This document shows positions 44,948 through 53,862 of a stretch of 64,000 bases of DNA, piece by piece. Where the stretch lies: NCBI RefSeq assembly GCF_001722335.1, contig NZ_MIHA01000017.1:71044-135043 (forward strand), written 5' to 3'. The translations under genes were made by a program, and so were the position numbers. The DNA comes from Mycolicibacterium flavescens. GTDB lineage: Bacteria > Actinomycetota > Actinomycetes > Mycobacteriales > Mycobacteriaceae. The notes beneath the pieces were generated by a model. That model did no database searches, was not told the origin of the DNA, and saw only the letters and a program-made list of their open reading frames with translations. How positions within the stretch are numbered: position 1 is the first letter of the stretch; each line of letters opens with the position of its first letter.

Positions 44948-45715
44948 ATGACCTCTGCACCGGTCAACGAACACGAACGCCGGCGCGCGATCCTGGGGCA
45001 GCTGCCCCGCATGTACCGCGCCGACGGCTCCCCGATCCGGGTGCTGCTCGTCGACGACGAACGCGCACTCACCAACCTGGTCCGGATGGCGCTGCAGTAC
45101 GAGGGTTGGGAGATCGACGTGGCGCACAACGCCGCCGAAGCCGTCGACAAGTACCGCGCGAACGCCCCCGACGTCCTGGTGCTCGACATCATGCTGCCCG
45201 ACATGGACGGGCTCGGCGTGCTGGCGCAGATCCGGGCCGACGACACCTACACCCCGACCCTGTTCCTCACCGCCCGCGACTCGGTGACCGACCGCGTGAC
45301 CGGATTGACCGCCGGCGGCGACGACTACATGACCAAACCGTTCTCGCTCGAGGAGCTCGTCGCGCGGCTGCGGGGCCTGCTGCGCCGGTCGGCCTACATG
45401 ACACCGGCCGACGACGAGTCCCTGGTGGTCGGTGATCTGGTGCTCGACGGCGCCAGCCGCGAGGTGACGCGCGCCGGGGTGCCGGTCGCGTTGACCTCCA
45501 CCGAGTTCGAACTGCTGCGGTTGCTGATGCGCAATCCCCGTAAAGCCTTGACCCGAAAGGAGATTCTGCATCGCGTGTGGAACTACGACTTCGGCGGGCG
45601 CTCCAGCATCGTGGACCTGTACGTGTCGTATCTGCGCAAGAAGGTCGACGCGGGCCGGGACCCGATGATCCACACCGTGCGCGGTGTCGGCTACATGCTC
45701 AGGCCACCGGGATGA
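44948..45715 (+). CDS. trcR: OmpR-family response regulator, TrcR-like
   Basis: 255 residues. A short extension, RRAILGQLPRMYRADGSPIR, precedes the receiver with phospho-acceptor Asp about 80 in LVLDIMLPD and Lys in MTKPF. The C-terminal winged helix has STEFELLRLLMRNP and RSSIVDLYVSYLRKKVD. The sequence strongly recalls M. tuberculosis TrcR. Its stop overlaps the kinase ATG. Confidence 0.9.
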   Translation: MTSAPVNEHERRRAILGQLPRMYRADGSPIRVLLVDDERALTNLVRMALQYEGWEIDVAHNAAEAVDKYRANAPDVLVLDIMLPDMDGLGVLAQIRADDTYTPTLFLTARDSVTDRVTGLTAGGDDYMTKPFSLEELVARLRGLLRRSAYMTPADDESLVVGDLVLDGASREVTRAGVPVALTSTEFELLRLLMRNPRKALTRKEILHRVWNYDFGGRSSIVDLYVSYLRKKVDAGRDPMIHTVRGVGYMLRPPG

Positions 45716-47220
45716 GGCGCGCCTGGCGCAGTTGGACGCTGAGACGCCAACTCGTGGTGGGTGTCTCGGCGGTGGTGATGCTGGCGTTGGTGACGTTCGG
45801 GACGATGTCGGTGCTGTCGCTGCGATCGTCGGTGCTCGGCATCCTGGATTCCCAACTCGCGGTCTCGGCCGACGGATTCAGCCAGTCGATGACGAAATAC
45901 CGGACCACACCCGCGCCGAACGGTGAACTGCCGCCGCCGGACGCGATGAAGCCGTTGACGCACCTGATCGGGCAGGCGCCCGACAACGTCGTCGCCCTGA
46001 TCCAAAACGGCCGGGTGGTCGACTCGGCGTTCTTCGTCGACGGCGACGCCGTGCCCGCGCCTCAGGAAGTGGTCGACGCTATCGGCCAGATGTCCTGGGC
46101 GGCAACAGAACCGAGCACCGTGAAGCTTGCGCCGCTGGGCTGGTACCGGATGGTCGGCCGGCCCGGCGACGGCAACGAGATCCTGGTCACCGGGGTGTCG
46201 CGGGCCCCGGCGTGGGACGCGATGATGCGTGAGACCGTGATCGTCGCGGTGATGACGGTGTTGGCGCTGGTGATCACCGCGCTCAGCACCGTGGCGATCG
46301 TCCGGTTCGCGCTGCGCCCGCTGCGCCGCGTGGCCGCCACCGCCGCGGAGGTCGCGACGCTGCCGCTGGACCGTGACCACCACGCGATCACGCCGCGGGT
46401 GCCCGTCGGCGACACCGACCCGCGCACCGAGGTCGGTCTCGTCGGCGACACGCTGAACCGACTGCTCGACCACGTCGAGAGGGCGTTGGCCGACGTCGCG
46501 GCCTCCGACCGGCGGATGCGGCAGTTCATCACCGACGCCAGCCACGAACTGCGCACCCCGCTGGCCGCGATCCACGGCTATGCCGAACTGACGCGACAGG
46601 ACAGCTCGGTGCTGCCGGAGACGACGGAGTACTCGCTGGCACGCATCGAAGCCGAGACCCGGCGGATGAACGCACTGGTCGCCGACCTGCTGCTGCTGGC
46701 TCGCCTCGACGAGGGACAGGACCTCGACCGCACCGACGTCGACCTCGGCGACCTGGTCGTCGACGCGGTCAACGACGCCGCGGTGTCCGCGCCCGAGCAC
46801 CGGTGGGTGGCCGACGTGCCCGACCGCGCGATCTGGGTCCGCGGCGATCGGACCCGGCTGCATCAGACCCTGGCGAACCTGCTGTCCAATGCGCGGGTGC
46901 ACACGCCGGCGGGCACCACGGTGACCACCGCGCTGACCACCGCGGGCGCCGACGACGTCGAGTTGACCGTCACCGACGACGGGCCCGGCATCGACCCCGA
47001 CCTGCTGCCGCATCTGTTCGAACGCTTTGTGCGCGCGGACAAGTCGCGGTCGCGGGAGGCCGGCAGCTTCGGTCTCGGACTGTCGATCGCGGCATCGATC
47101 ATCGAGGCGCACGGCGGCACCATCCGGGCCGACTCCGTGCCGGGGCGCACGACGTTCACGATTACGCTCCAAACCGTCGTCAGGGCACCGGTTTCGGATT
47201 CGGTCTCTCATTTCGTTTGA
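45712..47220 (+). CDS. trcS: sensor histidine kinase, TrcS-like
   Basis: 502 residues from ATG at 45712. Two membrane helices (about 14-38 and 175-205) flank an extracytoplasmic sensor region of about 140 residues. HAMP, then phospho-acceptor His about 278 in DASHELRTPL, then ATPase boxes DDGPGIDPDLL and GSFGLGLSI. It phosphorylates TrcR. The signal is unknown. Confidence 0.9.
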   Translation: MRRAWRSWTLRRQLVVGVSAVVMLALVTFGTMSVLSLRSSVLGILDSQLAVSADGFSQSMTKYRTTPAPNGELPPPDAMKPLTHLIGQAPDNVVALIQNGRVVDSAFFVDGDAVPAPQEVVDAIGQMSWAATEPSTVKLAPLGWYRMVGRPGDGNEILVTGVSRAPAWDAMMRETVIVAVMTVLALVITALSTVAIVRFALRPLRRVAATAAEVATLPLDRDHHAITPRVPVGDTDPRTEVGLVGDTLNRLLDHVERALADVAASDRRMRQFITDASHELRTPLAAIHGYAELTRQDSSVLPETTEYSLARIEAETRRMNALVADLLLLARLDEGQDLDRTDVDLGDLVVDAVNDAAVSAPEHRWVADVPDRAIWVRGDRTRLHQTLANLLSNARVHTPAGTTVTTALTTAGADDVELTVTDDGPGIDPDLLPHLFERFVRADKSRSREAGSFGLGLSIAASIIEAHGGTIRADSVPGRTTFTITLQTVVRAPVSDSVSHFV

Positions 47221-47288
47221 CGAACCCTGCGGAGGGGTAGGCTCAGCAAATTGGGGTTGATAGCCCGCAGCCACGCTCGCTCGATGGG

Positions 47289-48287
47289 GTGAAGCCGATC
47301 GTTACCACGCCGGGAATTCAGAGACTGGAGCGGTCGCATGTCGAAATCAGCGACCCGGCGGACGCCGACGAATTTCTCGAAGACACCTACGGGGTGTCGA
47401 TGCGTTTCCGCCGCCGGTTGCCGTCGCGGCGGGAGGGCCCGGTGCTCGTCCACTCGCGCGCAATGGCGGGTGCGCTGGCCATCGACGTCGTCTCGATCGC
47501 GGGTCAGATGGATGTGCGCTCCGACCCGTTGAACAAGGTGACCGGTATCTGGGCCGAGCGCGGAGAGATCGACACGACGTGCGACGGCGCCCGAGCTCAT
47601 GTGGCCGCCGGCGACATCGGGGTGCTGGCCCAGCCGCACCTGCCGTACAAGGCGCGTTTCGACGAGACCCGGATGACCGCGGTGCTGCTCGACCCACCGG
47701 TGGTGGCCGGGGTCGCCGCCGGCGTGCCGAGCAGCCACGCCCCGCTGCCGATCCGCTTCGCCAGCCTGGAACCGGTCGACGAGTGCTCGGCGCGGGCATA
47801 CAAGAGCACGGTCAGCTACGTGCGCGATGCTCTGCTGTCCGACCCCGCGGTGGCCACACCGCTGGTCCTCGGCCACGCGGCCCGGCTCCTGGCCGCCGTG
47901 ACGCTGTCGACCTTCCCGAACAGCGCGACGGCGAGCCCGTCACCGCACGACCGCACCGACCACCAGCCGGTTCTGCTGCGCCGGGCGATGGAGTTCATCG
48001 ACGCCAACGCCACCAACGACATCGCGCTCGCCGACATCGCCGACGCGGTCCACGTCACCCCGCGGGCCGTTCAGTACATGTTCCGCCGTCACCTGGAAAC
48101 GACGCCGCTGCAATATCTTCGACGTCTTCGGCTGCACTACGCGCATCAGGAACTGCTGGCCGCCGACCGGACAGAGGTCACGGTGACCGAGACCGCGGCG
48201 CGGTGGGGTTTCGCACATACGGGCCGCTTCGCGGTCCTGTACCGCCAGACGTACGGGCAGAGCCCGCACACCACGCTGCGCGGCTGA
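47289..48287 (+). CDS. AraC-family transcriptional regulator
   Basis: 332 residues from GTG at 47289. A cupin-like N-terminal half leads to a C-terminal AraC DNA-binding domain, with IALADIADAVHVTPRAVQYM and TAARWGFAHTGRFAVLYRQTYG. Effector and targets unknown. It follows trcS in the same direction after a 68-base gap and may be independent. Confidence 0.88.
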   Translation: MKPIVTTPGIQRLERSHVEISDPADADEFLEDTYGVSMRFRRRLPSRREGPVLVHSRAMAGALAIDVVSIAGQMDVRSDPLNKVTGIWAERGEIDTTCDGARAHVAAGDIGVLAQPHLPYKARFDETRMTAVLLDPPVVAGVAAGVPSSHAPLPIRFASLEPVDECSARAYKSTVSYVRDALLSDPAVATPLVLGHAARLLAAVTLSTFPNSATASPSPHDRTDHQPVLLRRAMEFIDANATNDIALADIADAVHVTPRAVQYMFRRHLETTPLQYLRRLRLHYAHQELLAADRTEVTVTETAARWGFAHTGRFAVLYRQTYGQSPHTTLRG

Positions 48288-48322
48288 CGGCGGCGAGCCG
48301 CCACTACGGAAGAAGTGATGAC

Positions 48323-48682
48323 ATGGCCGGAGGCGCATCGGATCCCCGTGCCCGCGGCGAACGCGCCCAACGCCGGGCCGACGAACTCCGAAAACGTATG
48401 CAGGAATTGACCGGCGGGCATCCGTCCACGGCGGGCTCGGCCGCGCAGTCCCAGATCCGGGCCGAACAGGCCGCGGACCGGGCTCGACTGGCCCACCACG
48501 CCGCCGCCGAACGGCACCACGCGGCAGGCGTCGCCCACCTCCGTGCCGCCGCCGCACATGAGCAGGCCGCGCTGCACGCCGACGACCGGGCGGCCGACAC
48601 CCATCAGGATCTCGCCGAGAATCACCGGGAGGCGGCGCGCCGGCACGAGTCGGAAGCCCGCCACCAGGAGACGCTGGAGTGA
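48323..48682 (+). CDS. His/Ala-rich coiled-coil protein, function unknown
   Basis: 119 residues from ATG at 48323. The sequence is rich in Ala, His, Arg and Glu, with regular His spacing (HHAAAERHHAAGVAHLRAAA). A long helix is likely. No domain was recognised. It could bind metal or nucleic acid, but neither is shown. Confidence 0.6.
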   Translation: MAGGASDPRARGERAQRRADELRKRMQELTGGHPSTAGSAAQSQIRAEQAADRARLAHHAAAERHHAAGVAHLRAAAAHEQAALHADDRAADTHQDLAENHREAARRHESEARHQETLE

Positions 48683-48694
48683 AGCGCTGACGGC

Positions 48695-50554
48695 CTAGCC
48701 TTGTTCCTCCATCAACAGCAGAGCACCGTCAACAGTGCCCTCGGATGACCGGAAACCGGTGCAGGTCAACCGGAGTCGAATTGCCCTACCACGACGGTTG
48801 ACCGCGTCGACGGCTGTGTCCGAGGTGACCTCCGGGTCGACGAACGCCTGACCGATCAGCGGCTTGAGGTCATCGGTGGGCAATCCGATGTCCAGACCGG
48901 TGATCACCGAACCCAGGGTCTCCTCGGCCCGCAGCCCCCACAGTTCCACGCAGCCGCGGTTCCACAGCACCACCCGCATCTCCCGGTCCACCACGATCAT
49001 GCCGAACTGGACCGAGTTCACCAGCGAATCAAGGAAGCCGCGCACTTCGCCGAGTTCGACGCTGCGGTCCCGCAGCGCGTCGTTGATGGTGTGGAGTTCG
49101 TCGTTGGTGGACTGCAACTCCTCGTTCATCGTCTCGAGTTCTTCGTTGGTGGACTGCAGTTCCTCGTTGGTGGTCTCGAGTTCCTCGACGGTGGACTGCA
49201 GTTCCTCGTTGGTGGTCTCGAGTTCTTCGTTGGTGGACTGCAGTTCCTCGTAGGCCGCCTCGAGCTGGCTGTTGGTGTGCACCACCTTCTCGAGCAGCGT
49301 CCGGGTCGCAGTCACGTCGAAGAACACGATCGACACGCCGAGCAGTCCGTTGTCGGTGTCGACGAGCGGGTTGACGTGGATCTCGAACCACACCGGGTCG
49401 GCGCCCGCGCGCTGCCACTGCACATCCTGGACGCGCGCCGATCGACGCTCCACCTTGGCCTGCTCGACGTGGGCGCGCAGTTCCACCGGGCGGTAGGACA
49501 CCTCGAGATCGCGCAGAAGCCGGCCGATGTCGCGCCCCGACAACCCGAACGTCAACTCGGCCTGCTGGTTGATCATCGCGACGGTGTCGTCGCCGGTGAC
49601 CACGATCTGGGCGACGGGACCGGCGCGGAAGGCCAGTTCGCGGAGCGGGTCCAGACCGGGAAGATCACCCTGACGCTCGACCGCGGTGGCGGCGCCGTCA
49701 TAACGCTCCATACCGTTGTTCGACCCCACGGCCTTGCGGAAGATCCGGTATTTCAGGTTCAGCGGTGTGAAACGGTCGCTGTGACTCAGCAGCATCTCGG
49801 CATGGCCCAAGAACAGCGTACCCCGCGGAGCAAGCGCAAAATGTAAGCGGCCCACAATATTTCGCTGGGTCTCGGCGTTGAGATACATCAACGTGTTGCG
49901 GCAGACCACGAGATCGGCCCGCGATATCGGCGCGTCCCTGACCAGATCGTTGCGCCCGAAGATCACCGCCCGCCGCAGGTCCTTGTGGAACATGTAACGA
50001 CCGTTGACCTGTTCGAAGTAGGTGTTCAGTAGCTGCGGCGGCACCGACTCGACGGCGCGCTCGTCATACGAGGCGGCGCGCGCCTCGGTGAGCGCGTCTT
50101 CGTCGACGTCGGTCGCATAGATCTTCACCCGCTGCCGGAAGGCGTCCGGTCCCATCGCCTCCGCCAACAGCATCGCGATCGTGTACGCCTCCTGGCCTGA
50201 TGCGCAACCGGCGCTCCACGCGCGGATCGGGTCGTTCGGCCCGCGCTCGGCGAGCATGGCCGGGATGACCTCGTCGCGGATGTGCTCCCACGCCGGCGGG
50301 TCGCGAAAGAAGCTGGTGACGTTGATCAGGATGGTGTTGAACAGCGCGACGAACTCGTCCGGGCCGGCCTGCAGGAAGTCGAGGTATTCCTCGTAGCTGT
50401 CAAACCCCGCGTGGCTCATCCGGTGCCGCACCCGGCGCACCAGCGATGTGCGTTTGTATCCGGTGAAGTCGAATCCTCGCGAGTCGCGCATGTAGGTCAG
50501 CAGCGCCTCGAACGCCTCTTCGGGTTGCTCGCTCAATCGCTGTCCGTCCGTCAT
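48695..50554 (-). CDS. CheR-type methyltransferase fused to PAS domains and a repeat coiled coil
   Basis: 619 residues from ATG at 50554. A CheR N-terminal and methyltransferase domain (about 10-270, with AWSAGCASGQEAYT and NVTSFFRD) is followed by a PAS unit, then a coiled coil with repeating 14-residue units (ELQSTNEELETTNE), then a second PAS (about 500-619). CheR methylates glutamates on receptors with SAM. No receptor, CheA or CheW is in the window. It is last in a three-gene leftward unit. Confidence 0.88.
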   Translation of the reverse strand: MTDGQRLSEQPEEAFEALLTYMRDSRGFDFTGYKRTSLVRRVRHRMSHAGFDSYEEYLDFLQAGPDEFVALFNTILINVTSFFRDPPAWEHIRDEVIPAMLAERGPNDPIRAWSAGCASGQEAYTIAMLLAEAMGPDAFRQRVKIYATDVDEDALTEARAASYDERAVESVPPQLLNTYFEQVNGRYMFHKDLRRAVIFGRNDLVRDAPISRADLVVCRNTLMYLNAETQRNIVGRLHFALAPRGTLFLGHAEMLLSHSDRFTPLNLKYRIFRKAVGSNNGMERYDGAATAVERQGDLPGLDPLRELAFRAGPVAQIVVTGDDTVAMINQQAELTFGLSGRDIGRLLRDLEVSYRPVELRAHVEQAKVERRSARVQDVQWQRAGADPVWFEIHVNPLVDTDNGLLGVSIVFFDVTATRTLLEKVVHTNSQLEAAYEELQSTNEELETTNEELQSTVEELETTNEELQSTNEELETMNEELQSTNDELHTINDALRDRSVELGEVRGFLDSLVNSVQFGMIVVDREMRVVLWNRGCVELWGLRAEETLGSVITGLDIGLPTDDLKPLIGQAFVDPEVTSDTAVDAVNRRGRAIRLRLTCTGFRSSEGTVDGALLLMEEQG

Positions 50555-50581
50555 GTGCTCGCGACGCCCTGACGATACCCA

Positions 50582-51340
50582 CTACAGCGCGTTCTCCGGA
50601 CCCAGGAGCGCCCACACCGCCTTGCCCGACGTGCTGGGCGTGTTGCCCCAGGCGCGGCACAGCGCCGCGATGATCCGCAGTCCGGACGGCTGCGCGCCGG
50701 CCGCGGCGCTTTCGCGCAGACCCGCCGGCCGCGGGTCGGCGTCGGTCACCGCGACGGTCACCGTCGGCTCCTTGAACTCGAGCAGCAGGGTCGGCGAACT
50801 CTGGGTGTGCACCAGGACGTTCTCCACCAGCGTGGTGGCCACCACCTTCGCGGTCGGAATGAGCTCGGGCGCGGACCACGCCGTGAGCGATTCCGCGACG
50901 AGGTCGCGGGCCCGCTGCAGGCTCGCCACCGTGCAGGGGAGTTCGGCGCGCACCCGCCAGCGCGCCGGCGGCGGGCAGCCGTCGGCCAGCGCGTCGAACG
51001 CGGCCCGCACGCTCGCGTACACCGGCACATACCGGGCGACGCCGTTACGGGCCAGCGCCGACCGGGCGGGCGAAGAATCGGCCACCAGCATGATCGGCAC
51101 CTGCGGCCAGCGTTCCACGTACCAGGCCGCGCTGGTGAACACGGCCAGCGCCGACTCCGCCGAGACGCGCAGGCCCGCCAGATCGACGACGACACCACGG
51201 GGCTCGTCGAGCGCCGCTTTGATGATCGTGTCCCGCACGCTGCGGTAGGTGTCGCTGTCGAGCACACCGCAGGGCCGCAGCACCGTTACGTCGTCGACGG
51301 CCTGCGAGGCCACCTCCATCCGGCTGCGGTCACGTGCCAC
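50582..51340 (-). CDS. STAS-HATPase fusion (anti-sigma switch type)
   Basis: About 252 residues from GTG at 51340, preceded by AGGTGAG; GTG at 51349 and ATG at 51319 are other possibilities. A STAS domain with GVVVDLAGLRVSAESALAVF (about 45-65) is followed by an HATPase_c domain of the RsbW type with VVATTLVENVLVHT and a late GLRII. The usual STAS Ser/Thr lies in the LRVSAESAL region. Fusing antagonist and kinase in one chain suggests a self-contained partner switch. Confidence 0.82.
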   Translation of the reverse strand: MARDRSRMEVASQAVDDVTVLRPCGVLDSDTYRSVRDTIIKAALDEPRGVVVDLAGLRVSAESALAVFTSAAWYVERWPQVPIMLVADSSPARSALARNGVARYVPVYASVRAAFDALADGCPPPARWRVRAELPCTVASLQRARDLVAESLTAWSAPELIPTAKVVATTLVENVLVHTQSSPTLLLEFKEPTVTVAVTDADPRPAGLRESAAAGAQPSGLRIIAALCRAWGNTPSTSGKAVWALLGPENAL

Positions 51341-52349
51341 GGAGCTCACCTACGGCCGGTGTCTTCGACAGCTGTTCACCGAGCACAGTGGCCGCGTGAT
51401 CCGCCTCGTCGGCGGCGTCGATGTACCGCTGCTGCATCCCGCCCGGACCGACCGTGTCGGCCAGCCTGCGCGACATCTTGGCCTTCTCCCGCAGACTGCG
51501 CAGCGCGATCCACAACGCACCCTCGATCTCGCTGTCACGCGCCTTGAGCAGTGAGTCGGCCGTCCAGGCGTGCCCGACGTGGCAGCGGTAACTCTTCGAG
51601 TCGACCTCGATCAGCGATCCGTTGCAGTCCGGGCAGATGTAACCGGAGTGCGGGCCCAACGCCTCGGAGTCGAACGTCGTCGAGAACCGGCGGCCCATGG
51701 CGATCCGGTTCTCCAGTTCCATGGTGTTGTCGGGTTCCATGTCCCCCACCTCGTTCCGTTGTCCGAGCAGTTCCGCCAACACCGGGCCGATCGCGCCGGC
51801 GTCGGCCTGGCGGTCGGCCACGCCGGCGTCGATCGCGTTCAGCGGCATCGCCGAGAACAGCGCGTCGTCGGGATTCTGGACGATGGTGCTGCCGCCGCGG
51901 GAGCGGATGGCCGCGGCGCCCAGCACGCCGTCATCGAGGACGCCGGACAGCAGTACGCCGATCGCGTTCGGGCCGAAACTCAGCGCGACCGAACGGAACA
52001 GCGCGTTGATGGCGGGGCGGTAGCCGTTCTCGGTGGGCCCCTGCGAGAGCACGAGGTGACTGTCATGGGCCATCAGATGCCGGTCGGGCAGACAGACGTA
52101 GATGTGTCCCGGCATGATCGGCGCCCCGTCGACGGCTGCCTCCGCGCGCAGGGGCCCGCCTCGGTCGAGGATCCTGGCCAGCACACTGGGCGCGTTGGGC
52201 GGCATGTGCAGCACGACGAGCACGGCGTAGGGCAGGTCGGCGGGCAGACCGGCCGCCATCCGGGTGAGCGCTTCGACGCCGCCGGCGGACGCGCCGACCG
52301 CAACTAGTCTTCGTGGCCGTTGCGGTTGTGCCGATTGCGGGTTCGCCAT
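51330..52349 (-). CDS. CheB-type methylesterase without receiver, with a zinc-ribbon-like tail
   Basis: 339 residues. The CheB catalytic domain (about 12-195) has Ser21 in GASAGG, His48 in VVLHMPP and Asp in SGVLDDGVLG. No receiver domain is present. The C-terminal part has CPDCNGSLIEVDSKSYRCHVGH, a possible zinc ribbon. It removes methyl groups or deamidates receptors in other systems. It overlaps the STAS-HATPase gene, so the three genes form one unit. Confidence 0.9.
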   Translation of the reverse strand: MANPQSAQPQRPRRLVAVGASAGGVEALTRMAAGLPADLPYAVLVVLHMPPNAPSVLARILDRGGPLRAEAAVDGAPIMPGHIYVCLPDRHLMAHDSHLVLSQGPTENGYRPAINALFRSVALSFGPNAIGVLLSGVLDDGVLGAAAIRSRGGSTIVQNPDDALFSAMPLNAIDAGVADRQADAGAIGPVLAELLGQRNEVGDMEPDNTMELENRIAMGRRFSTTFDSEALGPHSGYICPDCNGSLIEVDSKSYRCHVGHAWTADSLLKARDSEIEGALWIALRSLREKAKMSRRLADTVGPGGMQQRYIDAADEADHAATVLGEQLSKTPAVGELRGT

Positions 52350-52385
52350 TGGGCGATGGGTACCCGATGCGGGCTCCGGTAACCC

Positions 52386-53252
52386 TCAGACCTTGGCGAT
52401 CACGTGTTCGGCGAACTTCTCGAGATGCCGGATCTTGACGTCGAGGGGTTCGGTGTCGGGCCCGTTGATGTACGGGATGCGGAAGCCGACGATCGCGTCG
52501 GTGACACCCTGGTCTTCGAGCCGTTTGATGCCGTCGGCGGTGTAGGCGTCGGCGGAGATGACGTGGATCTCGAACGGTCCGGTGCGGTCCTCCTCGTCGC
52601 GGAACCGCTTGAGCCGCTTGATCAGATGGTCGAGTTCCTCGGGCTCGCCCCCGCCGTGCATCCAGCCGTCGTTGCGGGCGGCGCGGCGGAGCGCGGCGTC
52701 GGCGTGGCCGCCGATCAGGATCGGGACCGGCTCCGTCGGCGCTGGGGTCATCTTGGTCTTCGGGATGTCGTAGAACTCGCCGTGGAACTCGAAATAGTCG
52801 CCGGTGGTCAGGCCGCGGATGATGTCGATGCACTCGTCCATCCGTTTGCCCCGTTTGGCGAACGGCACGCCGACCAACTCGTAGTCCTCGGGCCACGGGC
52901 TGGTTCCCACGCCAAGCCCGAGGCGGTTGCCGAACAGCGCGGCCAGCGACCCGGCCTGCTTGGCGACCAGCGCGGGGTGCCGGATCGGCAGCTTGAGCAC
53001 GAAGAAGTTGAACCGCAGGGTCGTGGTCACCGCGCTGAGCGCCGCGGCGAGGACGAACGCCTCGACGAACGCCTTGCCGTCGAGGAATTCGCGGTTGCCG
53101 TCGGGGGTGTAGGGATACTTCGAGTCGGACTCGAACGGGTAGGCGACGCTGTCGGCGATGGTCATCGCGTGATAACCAGCGGCCTCCGCGGCCTGCGCCA
53201 GCGGGATGTAGTAGGAGGGGTCGGTCATGGCTTCGGCATAGGTGAACCGCAC
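52386..53252 (-). CDS. LLM-class F420-dependent oxidoreductase under KstR control
   Basis: 288 residues from GTG at 53252. MRFTYAEAMTDPSYYIPLAQ and the LGLGVGTSPWPEDYE loop fit the LLM F420 family. TAGTAT 7-12 bases upstream predicts a leaderless message. A KstR box overlaps the start of that -10 box, so it is likely repressed until steroid intermediates appear. Confidence 0.9.
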   Translation of the reverse strand: MRFTYAEAMTDPSYYIPLAQAAEAAGYHAMTIADSVAYPFESDSKYPYTPDGNREFLDGKAFVEAFVLAAALSAVTTTLRFNFFVLKLPIRHPALVAKQAGSLAALFGNRLGLGVGTSPWPEDYELVGVPFAKRGKRMDECIDIIRGLTTGDYFEFHGEFYDIPKTKMTPAPTEPVPILIGGHADAALRRAARNDGWMHGGGEPEELDHLIKRLKRFRDEEDRTGPFEIHVISADAYTADGIKRLEDQGVTDAIVGFRIPYINGPDTEPLDVKIRHLEKFAEHVIAKV

Positions 53253-53262
53253 GACGCAATAC

Positions 53263-53276
53263 TAGAACGTGTTTCA
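53263..53276. promoter_or_regulatory. KstR box at the LLM oxidoreductase promoter
   Basis: TAGAACGTGTTTCA matches TnnAACnnGTTnnA. On the minus strand it equals the box at 27368-27381 exactly, base for base. It overlaps the predicted -10 box of the leftward gene and could also act on the rightward DUF4235 gene. Confidence 0.8.
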
Positions 53277-53317
53277 GTTCGGGGTTTAGGTATTGACACA
53301 TCGGGAATTTGGACGCT

Positions 53318-53584
53318 GTGAGTGCTGCCAAAGCTATGTACAAGCCCCTTGCGACGGTCAGCAGCGTCATGGGCGGGATCATCGCCGGCAAGATCTTCAC
53401 CGAGATCTGGCAACGGATGCACCCGGATGACGAGGAGCCGGACCCGAAGGACCTCAGCCGGTCGACGCAGGAGGTGTTCATCGCCGCCGCGATTCAGGGG
53501 CTGCTCATCGGGGTGGTTCGCGCGGCACTGGCCCGTGGTCAGGCGAAGGGCTTTCACGCCCTGACCAACGAGAACCCCGAGTAG
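53318..53584 (+). CDS. DUF4235-like small membrane protein
   Basis: 88 residues from GTG at 53318; a TTG lies at 53309. Two membrane helices surround a short polar loop (VSSVMGGIIAGKIFTEIW; EVFIAAAIQGLLIGVVRAAL). Function unknown in this actinobacterial family. It shares the KstR-box intergenic region with the LLM gene. Confidence 0.78.
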   Translation: MSAAKAMYKPLATVSSVMGGIIAGKIFTEIWQRMHPDDEEPDPKDLSRSTQEVFIAAAIQGLLIGVVRAALARGQAKGFHALTNENPE

Positions 53585-53595
53585 TCGAGCGACAG

Positions 53596-53862
53596 CTAGA
53601 GCTCGTACGGCGGAGCGCCGACACCGACGACGCTGTGCGAACCCCACGGCGTCACCTCGGTCAGCTGGCCGTCGGCGCTGCGGTCACCGATGGAGATGTG
53701 CACCGATTGGGGCATGCGGACATCGGTGGGCAGGTCGAAAACCATTCCCCGCCAGTGGTATCGACCGTCGATCGGGTTGAGGTGACCGGTCAGCCGGACC
53801 CGCACCGCATGGTCGACGTCGTGCAACCGCGCGGCGGCCGGGCCGTCGTACACGACGGTCAT
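53596..53862 (-). CDS. DUF4873 protein
   Basis: 88 residues from ATG at 53862. HAVRVRLTGHLNPIDGRYHW is the family hallmark. The domain often follows monooxygenases as a separate or fused unit; its role is unknown. It overlaps the AurF-like gene by four bases (ATGA), so the two form an operon. Confidence 0.85.
   Translation of the reverse strand: MTVVYDGPAAARLHDVDHAVRVRLTGHLNPIDGRYHWRGMVFDLPTDVRMPQSVHISIGDRSADGQLTEVTPWGSHSVVGVGAPPYEL

Noticed and set aside
45691..47274. 527-residue minus frame.
   Set aside because: Shadow of trcS.
49090..49260. Regular repeats considered as a CRISPR or tandem-repeat array.
   Set aside because: They encode the 14-residue coiled-coil repeats of the CheR-PAS protein and have no spacers.
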